A stretch of DNA of 64,000 nucleotides from Siphonodentalium dalli (lineage: Eukaryota > Mollusca > Scaphopoda > Gadilida > Siphonodentaliidae), in NCBI GenBank assembly GCA_032622095.1, contig CP136063.1, positions 213,115,982 through 213,179,981 of the forward strand, in the 5' to 3' direction. A model generated the notes under the pieces. It was not told the origin of the DNA. It saw only the letters and a program-made list of their open reading frames with translations, and ran no database searches. A program made the position numbers and the translations under genes. Positions 11,301-21,639 of the stretch are shown in pieces. The stretch's first letter is position 1; each line of letters starts with the position of its first letter.

Positions 11301-14300
11301 CAACGACCGCTGAGGACCGCGTTTTGTCTCGCCCGCGCGAAATAAACTAGGGGGCCAGGGGGTGCCGAATTTTGTTTACGAGGTAGGGGGGTGGGTGGGT
11401 GGGTACCCAAGGCCGGAAACAGTTTTTGACCACTTTTTTGCATTTTTTTTTCATTTACATATTTTCAACTGTTTTAAACATATTTGTTTATATGTTGTGG
11501 CTTGTTGCAATATGAGAAGCACTAATACATTCAATATTGATATAATTACCCCCATAAGTTGATATAAAATGGAAAAATAGTGAATATTGTGGGGGTGGGT
11601 CCCAAAATTTTCATTGATTTTTTTTGCGCGCAAATTTTTTTTATTGTGTCTGTTTCAGCTCGCTTGGCATTTTTTATATTGAAAATTGTCTAGTTCACGG
11701 TGTAGTTCAATAAAAAAAAATACTTCAGATAGCTCTAGGGTAGGGTGAACTTAATGCAGCCTGACAATATCAGCTAACAACTCATGACAGAATATTACAA
11801 TAATTCTTATACTTCATGACAGTCTCTTTACTCATACAGTTAGCTGATGCATGAGTGTAATGTATGAAATAATGTATCAGAATAATGTATAGTTAATAAT
11901 ATTAATTTTAGTAGACACAGGTAGACATATAATAGTAAATCAAAGTACAGCCGGTATACTGTAAACAGAATACCAAATTGGAGTTATCTTCCCTACACCA
12001 ACACGATGACGTTACGCTTACTGTGACCTCGTCTCCACGGTCACGTCACTAAAGTGCACATCCGTGTATATGGATTTCGCACTAAATTGACCAACCGCGT
12101 TCAAACTCAAAGGGTTAAACATTATTTTAGGCCTAGCCAATCCTAAGTCGTAATGCGAGGTCGGGTCGGTGGTCATGCGGGCATACATAAAGCTAATTCG
12201 TACACTGGTTCATATGCACATTTTCCTTTTTGGTATTACTATAGGCTCTAGGCCTACTAGTTTATGCTGGTTGATGTCTGAAAAAAAGTTAAATTTAATT
12301 TTGTGTAATTGTTTATTCTATTATAGGCCCTAACACTGGCCCTAGTTATTTTTTGTTGTCATTCCAGGGGATTCAACATATTTTTCATCTACTCACACAG
12401 ATGAATAGGCTGGGTTATAAATTTACCAATATAATCACATCATATTCTACCTTTGTTCGATTGCTTAGAGTTCAATTTTGCACATGTTTGTAACAGGAAG
12501 TCAGCTGAGGAAGTAACATTTAATTTGGTCTTTCAAAGAAGGGACCAATATAGAGCGGTTGGTCGTTACAGAGGGGACCAATATAAAGTTTTGGGGGGTG
12601 GGTGTCTAAAATTTTATGAAAAAAAAATGCAAGAAAGGGTGGATGGGTGTAAAAAAAATGGCAATGTAAAAAAAACACCCCCACGTCTCGCAACTTTTTT
12701 ACGCCCCCCCCCTGAGGGGGCCAAGAAAAAACTCAAGGATACAATGATGAATATTTTTGTTTTTTAATGTTTAGGATCCATCACCCCGCCAACACAAGTT
12801 TTTTTCCCCAAGGGCAATTGTGGATCCAACCCAGTGTTTGATGAAAAACGGTGACAATTGCAGGATAAGGCGGACATATACGTGAAATGTTTTAAATGAC
12901 CACCCGGATGAAATGCCAATCATGTAAGCTTTATGAAAAGCATCAGAGATTCACAAAACACTTATTAACTAATCTTGTCAAAGAAGGTTCAGCGTCCATA
13001 CCCATAGGTTACCCGCAGTGTATATGCGACAAAGATGTGTATGCAAAGCAGCGTATTCTCCAACATTGTGACTAGCCATAGATGATAAGCGGTCATCCAA
13101 CCTCTGTGTTAATTATATAATTTTCCGTCTGCAGTTTGTTCCATTCAAGTAATTGAAGAGCACACTGATAAAATACATGTATTCTTTGCAAATGGCAGAA
13201 ACACAGGGGATCGCTGTTCCGCCACACCCACCCAACCGCACTACCGTAAATTATTCGCCGTAGCTATACAGTACCAGTTTAAAGCACCAGAAGAATTAGA
13301 TGAGATGGCATTGGCATCGCATCGATAATTGGATGTCAAAAACAACATGATAACGGATGGAAAATCTTACATTTTTAAAGTTCAATTTGTTCCTCGTAAG
13401 AAGTGGGCCTCACCACATGACATTGGGTTATAAAAGAACAGATATTGAAATTAGGAGCCCCTTCTATTGATTAATGCTCTATATTGGACCGGTTTATACG
13501 CCTGTACATTTAAAATCAATTTAGTTGTCATAATTTATCTTTAAACATAGATTTGGAAAAAAATACATGGCATTGAACAAATCTGCTATCGGCGCTCGGG
13601 GCCCTCCTTGCACCAACCCGGACTTTGTATCCTGGAGTTTGTGGTACCCCCCCCCCCACCCGCCTTGACTATACACGTATATGTACCAAGTAGGTGAATA
13701 CGAGCCCTGGTATTATTTTTTTAGTTAGTTATATGCACTCACATTTAAAATTTTCTTTACTAAGTACTCATTGATGAGTAGTTCCTATAGAACATGTTCA
13801 TACAAAAGTTTGTTTAACTTAACATCTGAAAATCTCCCACCAAAGCTGACCAAAGTAGATGAATCCGTCTGTACGTGTACTAGATTATCTTCGATGTTAT
13901 TAGATGAACATCCCTCCAAATGAATAATAAACCAATCCAGTGTATAGTTGTCTAACTGATGGGAGAATCCATTTAGTGAAGCAATGGTTAACAATACTAG
14001 TAAGGAACCACCGTTTGTTGGTTACAGGACGAGAAGGTGCCCAATATTCTCTACACAATCTACACAGGTCTACACCATGGGTCCTACAACTGGCGACTCA
14101 CAAGAAACTCTTAGAACCAATCAGGGAGATCATGGGAGACAACCTCATTTTACTGGATTCGAGGTTTATCTGTAAATATCCGGAGAAAGACGTCGCCAGG
14201 CAACCAGGAGTGGAACCATTCGTCGCGTGGCATCAGGATCAAAGGTACTATAAATTGTGTTATTCTTTCAACAATATGCGTACACGACAGTAATAGAGAG

Positions 14301-17300
14301 ATTGCGCTTTTATATTGTGGCTTGTAACTTGTATGTATTAAGCTGCCATTTTTCGGAAGATGTCCAATCATATAGATGGTTCATTCTCATTGGAAGATGG
14401 GTTAACCCTTTCATGACTGGAGCTACCTGAAATGTTACGAAAACCTGTGTCAATGCATTCTCTTATACAAGCGAGTCTCACACAGGGAGCCTAGCTCGCC
14501 TATATAATCGCATGCATTGACATAATAACAATATTTACCTTGATATTGCAAGCCACTGTATTCCCTTATATATGCCATATGGGAGACTATCACATATAAG
14601 ATAATGCACTGGCACATGCTATTTAATGCTTCACAAGCGCAGCTCCCGTCACGGACCCTATCACTAAAGTGTTATAAGTGAATGTGCATGCAAATAATTA
14701 ATTCAGACCAAATCACACAACAACTAAACACCCATTTTACATCCGTCAACTTATGAAAACCCACGCGTACCCCTCTTGTGTTTCAATAGGTAACTAACGT
14801 GTTCTATCAGTTGGTCGCCGAAGCGGGTTATAATTCTCGTATTTCCGACTGGGGTTATTGTTAATATGTTCGAAGTCTATAGCCGTCTGTTGTACGCTGT
14901 AATGTTAAAGTGATGTGAAACGTACACTCCGGTATGGGGATCAAATATAAATAGAGAATATCTTGTTCAAAGTAGTTATTTTCACAATTATCATATCCAA
15001 ATTGACAGCACACAACGTAATTCTTATATATTAATTAAATGCAGTGACTCTTGACAGAATGTGGCGAAATCGTTTTGTTAGTTTGTCACCAATAGTTGCG
15101 TCCCGAATCGAGAAGTAAATATTTACAATTGAGCGTAGTTCGGAAGATGTTTTCCATGGAGCAGTACGGTCGATTGGCTTGCATTTTCGGCGATGTTAGT
15201 AGAATGCTACATTCCTCCAGTTGGCATAGCTCCTGAATACAGACTGATCAGTTTCACGCGCCCGAACAAGTCCATAATATGTCTTTAAAGATACACGGTC
15301 CGATTTAACACTAAACTAGAGGTGTTACTGTCCCAATGGGACTACGGATACCCCCCTGTTTTTAAAATACTAAAATGTTTCACATGTCAGTAAACATTTA
15401 GTTAAAATAATAAAATAACAGTTCCCATTGCAGGTGTACAACCATAACCCTAATCTTAAACCTATTGACCGAAAAATGTAGGAATAAAAGCTTGGACAAA
15501 ATTATGTATGTTGCGAAAGTTGTAAAAGGGGAATAACTCCACCAAAAAATGTCGGACAGACGTCATAATCGCAGGTGCACAGGTTCCCATGGTACTAAAT
15601 ATCAGTGCCAAGATTAAAAAACATTGACCGAAAAATGTAGGAATAAAAGCTCGGACAAAATTATGAATGTTGCAAAAAAAGTTTCTAAATAAAAAAAGGG
15701 GGATAACTCCACCAAAAAATGTCGGACAGACGTCATAATCGCAAGTGCACAAGTTCCCATGGTAATAAATATCTGTGCCACGTTTTAAAACAATTGACTG
15801 AAAAATGTAGGAATAAAAGCTCGGACAAAAGTATACATGTTGTGAAAATTTTCTAAGTCGAAAAAGGGGGGATAACTCCACTAAAAAAAGTCCAACAGAC
15901 GTCATAATCGCAGGTGAACAGGTTCCCATGGTGTTTGATGTCTGTGCCAAGTTTCACGGAAATTGATCAAAAAACGACTGAGAAAAACTCCGGACAAATT
16001 TGTGTCCACGGACGGACGACGCCTACGGACAGACGGACGACGGACGGGCGGACGGACGGACGGATGGACAAGCTGACTCCAGTATACCCCCCCCTAACTT
16101 CGTTGCGGGGGTATAATAATTAAGAATTTCCTGAGCTAATGTTCTGCTTACCAGACAAAAGAAAATGGAACATACGCGCAATTACAATCATTCGTATAAC
16201 ACAGACATCGTCAAAATTCACGAAAATAAAACGTCGATAACAAAAGTTCATAATTGATAACGCTCTTTATCATCTTCCGCATTTGGGCGACTCAAACACG
16301 AACGCTCTTTATATATAAGAGGGCGATCATCGGAATTTTTACTAGGCTGACAACTATCGATATCTGGTCATCGATACCTCGCATTAAAGACATATTATGG
16401 ACTTGTTCTGGTGGTGAAATTGATAAGTTAGTACTCAGGCTGGGGAATGTACCATTCTACTAACATCGCCGAAAATATCAATCAAATCGATCTTACCACT
16501 CCATAGAAAACATCATCTGAACTCCGCTCAATTGTAAATATTTACATCTCGATTCGGGACGTAGCTATCGGCGATAAACTAGCACAAATTATTTCGCCAC
16601 TGAGAGTGATTGCATTTAATTCATAAATAAGAATGATGGTGTGTGTTGTCAATTTTGATTAATAATCGTAAAAAATAACTACTTTAAACGGCACGGGTGG
16701 CGTTCGTTTCAGAAATATTCATATTTGTTCAAATCGCTTTCAACAGAAGGAATATTAAAATAGATTTAGTTTTGTTCATATGCCGAACATAATCAGCGCG
16801 TAAAAAGTATATTGTCGTCAAGAGACTCAAGACGTACGATGATGTACGTAAACAAGAGCCTGCTCGTGTTACAGAAGTTGTGCTTCTGTTTACATAACAC
16901 AGCGCAATTCTATTGGTTAATTCTATTGGTTAAAATGATATAAACGCTCTATAGTATTTCCATATCAGGAAAACAGTAACAAATAACGCTCTTTATGTTT
17001 ACCATATCCGGATCTAAACAAAATCCAGGAAACGTAACGTTTTTTGCTTTTGTTTACATAACAAAGGGAACAAAATTGAAAATGACATACTGTTTATGCC
17101 ATATTTATGATTGGTATAAGAACACTGTCTGTCTATATTTTACTATTCTGTCTGTTTATGGCGGTTTTTGACGGAGGTCTGAGGTCAATATTTTAACAGC
17201 ATACCCAACGCCAACGCCGCCCGTATCTTTATGCAAGATTATTCTCAATTTCTATTTGATCAGCCTACCGGAATGTTTCACATCAATTTAATTGGCTTCT

Positions 17301-17307
17301 CATTAGT

Positions 17308-17338
<31 letters not shown>

Positions 17339-17851
17339 TATTATATATTTTGGAAGATCTGTGTGTGTGTGTGTCTGTCTGTCTGTCTGTAATCGATGGA
17401 CTCGAAAACGGCCAAGCCGATTTCGATGAAACTTGGTATGTGGGGCTATGTTCGGCCGGGGAGTAACATAGACCTATTAATTTGCCCGTGCGACGTGACC
17501 TTGACCTTGAAATCGGGTAATTTCAAGGTCAAACGCCCGAATATCACGGGATTTCGATGAAACTTGGTATGTGGGGGTACCGTCGGCCGGGGAGTGGCAT
17601 AAACCGTTTAATTTGCCCGTGCGGCGTGACCGTGACCTTGAAATCGGGTCATTTCAAGGTCAAACGCCCGAATATCACGGGATTTCGATGAAACTTGGTA
17701 TGTGGGGATACTTTCGTATGGGGAGTCTGATAAGCCTATTCATTTGTCCGTGCGACGAGACCTTGATCTTGAAATCGGGTCAATTCAAGGTCAAATCGCG
17801 AATTTTGATAGGATGTCCACGAAAGCCCGGACGAAGTCGGGTCACCTTCTA

Positions 17852-17906
<55 letters not shown>

Positions 17907-20074
17907 ATATATATATAACACGTACATGTTGTTGTTTATGGTGTCAAATCCGACAGGACATCTTTAAGATTTCTGAATTAATGTTTTACTGGAATACATG
18001 CTGTAGTCTGTAAATATCGTGGCTACTGATCTGATTTTGTCCAACTTCTAAAACTGTGCAACTCTGAATCCCACGGCATTATGCCACTGAGGGTCAACAG
18101 ACGCTATAGTTGTTAACTCGATAATATTGTTCGCCCTGTACTTTCATTTAACCCATGTCATGTAACTGTAAATGTAATACTGATAATTATGTTGGCCGAT
18201 ACTATGCATATACTACATTGAATTGTGTATCCTTGCAGGTACTGGGGAGTTGACGGTGACGTCATCAGTGTGTGGTTTGCCATTGATGACGCAACTGTAG
18301 AGAACGCGTGCATGAAAGTTATACCAGGTTAGTTTTGTTTAGCGCTGTGATATATTCATGTGATATAGGTCACGTGTGTTCTTTAAGAAATGAATGTAGT
18401 GAGTGTGTGTTATTGGGGGACATGGCGCTGTGGTATAGCTTTGGTGCACATTGTGTGAACCAAATGCGGTTCTCACCAAAAACGCAGCACAATAAATCAG
18501 CCCAATATAAAATTTCCAAGCACTTAGCAACGATAACGAGATCCATATAACTATATAGTATAACTTGCTTGAGATGCATTTCGGCTGAACTTTTACAATA
18601 ATTTCGGATGAACTTTTAAACACACGCCCAATTATTCTGCTGCACGCTTTTGGTGATTAGATCAGATTATGTCAACAAGTTGTGACGTCGTGTTCGTGTT
18701 ACGGTCTGTGTGACCCAATTATCTGTTGGCCAATTACCGAACAGAATTAAGTATAACACAGACGGGCAATGTAAATATTTTTTATATAATGTCAGAAGCA
18801 ACTCTAAGTTACTACCAACCCTGGAGTATTTAACATCGGGTATTTAGCATTTTTGATCTGAACAAAACACGATAAATCTACGTGTAGATGAAGAACGCAA
18901 TCGACGCCTATTTTGAAATTTCGAATGGTCAAATAATTTAGTTTTTGTATATATAAAAACATCGACGAACCGTTAATTGACAAGAGCTATTCTGGTCGTA
19001 GGCATCACATTCCATTCGACAATCGTCGGCTAAATTATCAACATGCCGCATGAAAAGTAATGTCCTGCATGAATACAGTAACACAGACAGAATAAGTCAA
19101 AGGGAAGTCATCGATGATAGAATGTGTGTTCTGTGCATCTACATAATGCCCGAGAGCTTTCCGATGAATGGCAACAAGCCATATTTTCGACTAAATCCTG
19201 AAAAGTTACCCATAATTCTGCTGTGGTTAAGATGGTCGATTAATTAGAGCATTACTGTAACTATGTCGAGGTTTAACTTCGTGTTCTGATCAAATATGAC
19301 GCAATTGCCCATTTGAGAACGAAATTAATTGAAAACACCCGCTTCCATGTCAACGGTGTTCACTCACTCACTCACCTTTTATGACTGGATTGTTGGTTAA
19401 TAATTACATTCGACAGACGTCAAAATTCCTCAACCAAGCGTATAGGAGGAGATGAACTATATTGCCACGGCCGCGCAACTAGTAATTATACATGTACGTG
19501 TACTTATATTTGGTATTCATATTGACTTATAGGCCCTATCAGTCTCTTTAAAAAACCGACGAAAATTTTACGGTACGATTAGCGTCATTTTCAAAGAGAA
19601 TGAGGCCCTATATATATTGTGTTGTTAATTATTTATGAACGCATGCATGTCACAATAATAAATAAATCATTCATTCAACTCTACAATAACTCTATAATTA
19701 CTCTGGAAATCGTTGCAGGAACACACACCAGTGGACTGTTGCATCATGGGAAGGCAGAGGTCAAAGGAAACATGTTGTCGACCAATCAGGAAATCCCAGA
19801 ACATTTATACGACGCAACAAAGGCGGTTCACTGTCCACTCAAGGCAGGTCAGATGTCATTGCACCACGGTATGATAGTTCATGGGAGCGAAACCAACAAC
19901 TCTCATACCAGACGCTGTGGATACGTCATCAGATACGTTCAGACCGCAGCGAAGCCCGTTGAGGATCCTGACAGGCCAAGACAATTTGCCCACACGGTTC
20001 TGGTTTCTGGTGAAAACAAAGAAGGGAACTTCATTAACAACAACCCAGAATGGTTCCTAAAACCCGAAGTGTAA
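8350..20074 (+). CDS. PhyH-family Fe(II)/2-oxoglutarate dioxygenase, 258 aa, four exons
   Basis: Spliced exons 8350-8464, 14028-14244, 18239-18327 and 19719-20074. All introns are GT-AG, the phases agree (1, 2, 1) and the total is 777 nt. An in-frame TGA just upstream (8344-8346) fixes the start. Seen: N-terminal 'YTKNGYIPC' and 'LDDRELAELR', typical of the phytanoyl-CoA dioxygenase fold; 'GREGAQYSLHN' at 39-49; HxD iron ligands H107 and D109 (WHQDQRYW); 'VWFAIDD' at 122-128; distal His H195 (VHGSETN); and R206 as the expected 2-oxoglutarate anchor, 11 residues after H195 as in human PHYH. Known: such enzymes couple 2-oxoglutarate decarboxylation to hydroxylation of a small substrate. Inferred: a catalytically competent oxygenase; because the iron-binding Asp is present it is not a halogenase of the SyrB2 type. 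There is no signal peptide, so it is probably intracellular. Substrate unknown; the protein is shorter than peroxisomal PHYH and its C-terminus (KPEV) is not a PTS1 signal. Confidence 0.92.
8663..8737. repeat. Foldback element in PhyH intron 1
   Basis: GTTTGATAAATTTGATTCACA (8671-8691) is exactly reverse-complemented at 8710-8730, with outer GAAACG/CGTTTC pairing. TATATAGAGGATCTC lies just upstream (8619-8633). A degenerate relative without one arm sits at 10568-10648. Confidence 0.7.
8931..9060 (+). repeat. G-rich repeat with 22-base poly-G run
   Basis: An uninterrupted G run at 8943-8964 is followed by GGGGTGGGTGGGTGG and an A/C-rich tail ('CCCCCGAAAAAAAGTCAC'). It is one of several G-rich copies in the window with the phrase GGTGGGTGGGT near a GCCGGAAA-like sequence. 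Confidence 0.55.
9484..9570 (+). repeat. G-rich repeat copy
   Basis: GGGGGTGGTGGGTACCCAAG, then GCCGGAA and a T-rich run, closing with a C12-13 run. It belongs to the family at 11351 and 57508. Confidence 0.5.
9682..9976 (+). repeat. Dispersed repeat copy 1 in PhyH intron 1
   Basis: Begins ACGGAAAATATAGTCCCC and ends near GTTTCATGTGATATA. It aligns along its length with 10645-10944 (about 965 bp downstream, same strand), with many substitutions. Coding capacity not seen. Confidence 0.6.
10645..10944 (+). repeat. Dispersed repeat copy 2 in PhyH intron 1
   Basis: Diverged direct copy of 9682-9976, preceded at 10568 by TATAGAGGATCTCCAACGAG, the flank also found beside the foldback at 8663. Confidence 0.6.
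10969..11285 (+). mobile_element. tRNA-derived SINE
   Basis: An A-box-like TGGCTCAGCCGCAAATGG (10979-10996) and a B-box GGTTCAAATCC (11039-11049) are about 60 bp apart, the pol III promoter spacing of a tRNA head. An unrelated body follows, ending near GTGACATTAAAATCCCAATC. Known: this head-plus-body layout defines tRNA-derived SINEs. The cloverleaf is not intact, so it is not a functional tRNA gene. Confidence 0.68.
11351..11640 (+). repeat. G-rich repeat copy
   Basis: GGGGGGTGGGTGGGTGGGTA, then CCCAAGGCCGGAAACAG and a long T/C-rich stretch, closed by GGGGGTGGGTCCC near 11590. Same family as 9484. Its G4-capable tract is on the + strand. Confidence 0.5.
12585..12725 (+). repeat. G-rich/C-rich repeat copy
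   Basis: GGGGGGTGGGTGTCTAAAAT, then poly-A rich sequence, then CCCCCCCCCTGAGGGGG. It resembles the other G-rich copies; boundaries approximate. Confidence 0.45.
15348..16115 (+). repeat. Tandem-repeat element, about 3.5 units of 159-170 bp, hairpin end
   Basis: 'GACCGAAAAATGTAGGAATA'-type landmarks at 15467, 15626, 15796 and (degenerate) 15965 give periods of 159, 170 and 169. Each unit carries 'GGACAGACGTCATAATCGCA'. The 3' part becomes a GGAC-rich tract (about 16005-16070) and ends in a hairpin where TATACCCCC pairs with GGGGGTATA (16083-16115). TACCCCCC near 15348 mirrors the end, so the whole may be one mobile element with short terminal inverted repeats. Confidence 0.6.
16257..16312 (-). 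repeat. AATAAAGAGCGTT dimer module (inverted)
   Basis: AACGCTCTTTAT at 16259-16270 and again at 16301-16312; the middle TCCTGATATGG part is not conserved here. Confidence 0.6.
16943..16996 (-). repeat. AATAAAGAGCGTT dimer module (inverted)
   Basis: AAACGCTCTATA-like half near 16943, CCATATCAGGA in the middle, and AACGCTCTTTAT at 16985-16996. All three parts are kept. Confidence 0.65.
17310..17336. repeat. (TA)n microsatellite, left of Helitron-like element
   Basis: Pure TA repeat; continues on the other side of the inserted element at 17853-17918. Confidence 0.85.
17337..17852 (+). mobile_element. Solo Helitron-like element with three 131-bp monomers
   Basis: Starts TCTATTATATATTTTGGAAG after an A, then a TG/TCTG tract. 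Three monomers follow with landmarks at 17420, 17551 and 17682, giving a period of exactly 131 bp. Each holds TGACCTTGA-type sequence mirrored by TCAAGGTCA about 20 nt later. The 3' end is a hairpin (17825-17842, GCCCGGAC...GTCGGGT with the same bulged G) and CTAG at 17849-17852, 10 nt after the hairpin and followed by T. It sits inside a TA microsatellite. Ends and spacing match the array at 1-5118, so it is a dispersed member of the same superfamily. Confidence 0.8.
17853..17918. repeat. (TA)n microsatellite, right of Helitron-like element
   Basis: About 65 bp of nearly pure TA. Confidence 0.85.
18328..19718 (+). other. Intron 3 of the PhyH gene
   Basis: Donor CCAG|GTTAGT, acceptor TTGCAG|GAACAC, phase 1. 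The only recognised content is the half MITE at 19147-19257. Confidence 0.88.
19147..19257 (+). mobile_element. Half copy of the CAGTAATG mariner-type MITE
   Basis: Matches one arm plus loop of the palindromic element at 41703-41895 (GCAACAAGCC...AAATCCTGAAAAGTTACCC...GCATTACTG) and ends at 19257 followed by TA. The other arm is missing. Confidence 0.75.
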
Positions 20075-20292
20075 AGTAACAAACATTTTTCCAGTCATTG
20101 ATGTTCTGATATTAAAATCTCGTATTTTAAAGGACACAATGCACTCCCAGTGGGTAAATGTGCAAAACATATACAAGTCTGTAAATACATCACCACTAAG
20201 AAGAACATAAGAAGATATAGATAAACTTTGTTCTTATAATCATTATTGAAAGTACTATAATAACGACATTTCGGGTGTTAAAACCATTGTCT

Positions 20293-20298
20293 AATAAA
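20293..20298 (+). terminator. Candidate polyadenylation signal of the PhyH gene
   Basis: AATAAA about 220 nt after the stop at 20072-20074; the first canonical hexamer downstream. Confidence 0.5.
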
Positions 20299-21639
20299 CA
20301 GGTTAGATTAATTCGTCGAGAAAATTAATATAGCTAATCATGTAGTCAGTTAAAATATTTTTTTTCTGAATGTGATTTTCAGAATATTGTTTAATGCTTT
20401 GACCATCCCAAATATTTATTACCGTCAATTAAACTTTGGTATCTTATTGAACTAATTTTACCTTTAGTGGTAATTCAACTGTAACAGTAAAGTTTTAATA
20501 ACAATCGTGTTTGTGAAAACCCTGTGCCAATGCATTATCTTATATATTCAAGTCGACCATAGGTCGCCTCGCATATATAAGAGAATTCATTGGTCTAACA
20601 AATTTTATATAATTTATCTCAATTGTTAAAAAATATAAGAAAAAATTATAAAAAATTGTTAAAGAAATGGTAATCGTGTCGACATGCGAAATCTCAAAAC
20701 TGGCGAGTTATCAATAATAATGATAAGAACAAAGTCTGTCTATGTTTCCATGTTCTTTATAGTGACTATGGTTTTACAAACCTTTTTGATTTTTCACATT
20801 TGCCAATGTCAATGTATTATTGTGGTCCTCCTAATTTGCTATGATTTGGTGATTGATGCTGAATTTATATGATGATGACTGAGCAAAATTATGCTTTTAA
20901 AAGGGTGCTGTACCCTAAATTCGCCCATTTATGGGACCATCTCCTTTTATACTCAACATAATATATGCAACAAATGAATGCATTTGGGCCATGGATGAGT
21001 GCAAAAGAAGTTGTAATTTTCGCGGTGCTTGGCTAAAGGTTTGAGAAAAACAGTTTCTGTATGAAACATTTAGTTTAAACAGTATTTATTCCATGTAATT
21101 TCATTATATATACAATTACAAATATAGGATGAATCAAGATTTCATGGATCGGATCCGACAGCATGCGTATGTGCTTATATGAGTCGTTTCCGTGGATGAT
21201 TTACCCCATCCCACCATGCGGGAGCAGCCAATATCAAAGGATGAGTCTTTGTTATCAGGTGTTGATAACAAGCTCGTCGAGAAAGAGATTATATTATATG
21301 CACGCGTGGTGGGAAGGGGGTGACGATAGGATATTTCAGTTTTCTTGTATTAACGTAGAACTATGGAGGATGGTGTTGTTAGTATAAACGTAATATTAAC
21401 TTGAATGTGTTAGTGAGGATACAGAGGAAATGCGATTTGTTTCAGATAGAAAAGAGGTATGAAATCGTATGACGGATGTATTAAAGTAGATTATAGATTT
21501 TAGGGAGGAAAAGAAAGTATAGCATTTGGAATGGTATGGTTTGCTGTTGATGAGGACACCCCAATACACGGACAACCCTTGTGGTGCTTTCTTCTTCGCG
21601 GCGTATCAATCATCAGTCACATTTGTTTGTTTTTTGTTT
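20299..21639. other. Unassigned stretch between PhyH gene and LINEs
   Basis: AT-rich with no supported gene and no repeat recognised. Confidence 0.4.

Larger units (their letters stand above)
8465..14027 (+). other. Intron 1 of the PhyH gene
   Basis: Donor ACAG|GTATGG, acceptor TTACAG|GAC, phase 1. It holds a foldback element (8663-8737), G-rich repeats near 8931, 9484, 11351 and 12585, a 300-bp duplicated pair (9682-9976 and 10645-10944) and a tRNA-derived SINE (10969-11285). From about 12730 to 13990 I see only unassigned AT-rich sequence. Confidence 0.88.
14245..18238 (+). other. Intron 2 of the PhyH gene
   Basis: Donor CAAAG|GTACTA, acceptor TTGCAG|GTACTGG, phase 2; the join codes WHQDQ-R-YWG. 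The host of the 165-bp tandem element (15348-16115), two AATAAAGAGCGTT modules (16257, 16943) and the solo Helitron-like element (17337-17852). The remainder, including 14250-15340, shows nothing I recognise. Confidence 0.88.

Noticed and set aside
15462-15950. 162-codon - strand frame with an internally repeated sequence
   Set aside because: It is the translation of the 165-bp tandem repeat; periodicity follows the DNA repeat.
18308-18579. Frames following PhyH exon 3
   Set aside because: They begin in the exon but run through the GT donor; the spliced model fits the PhyH family perfectly instead.
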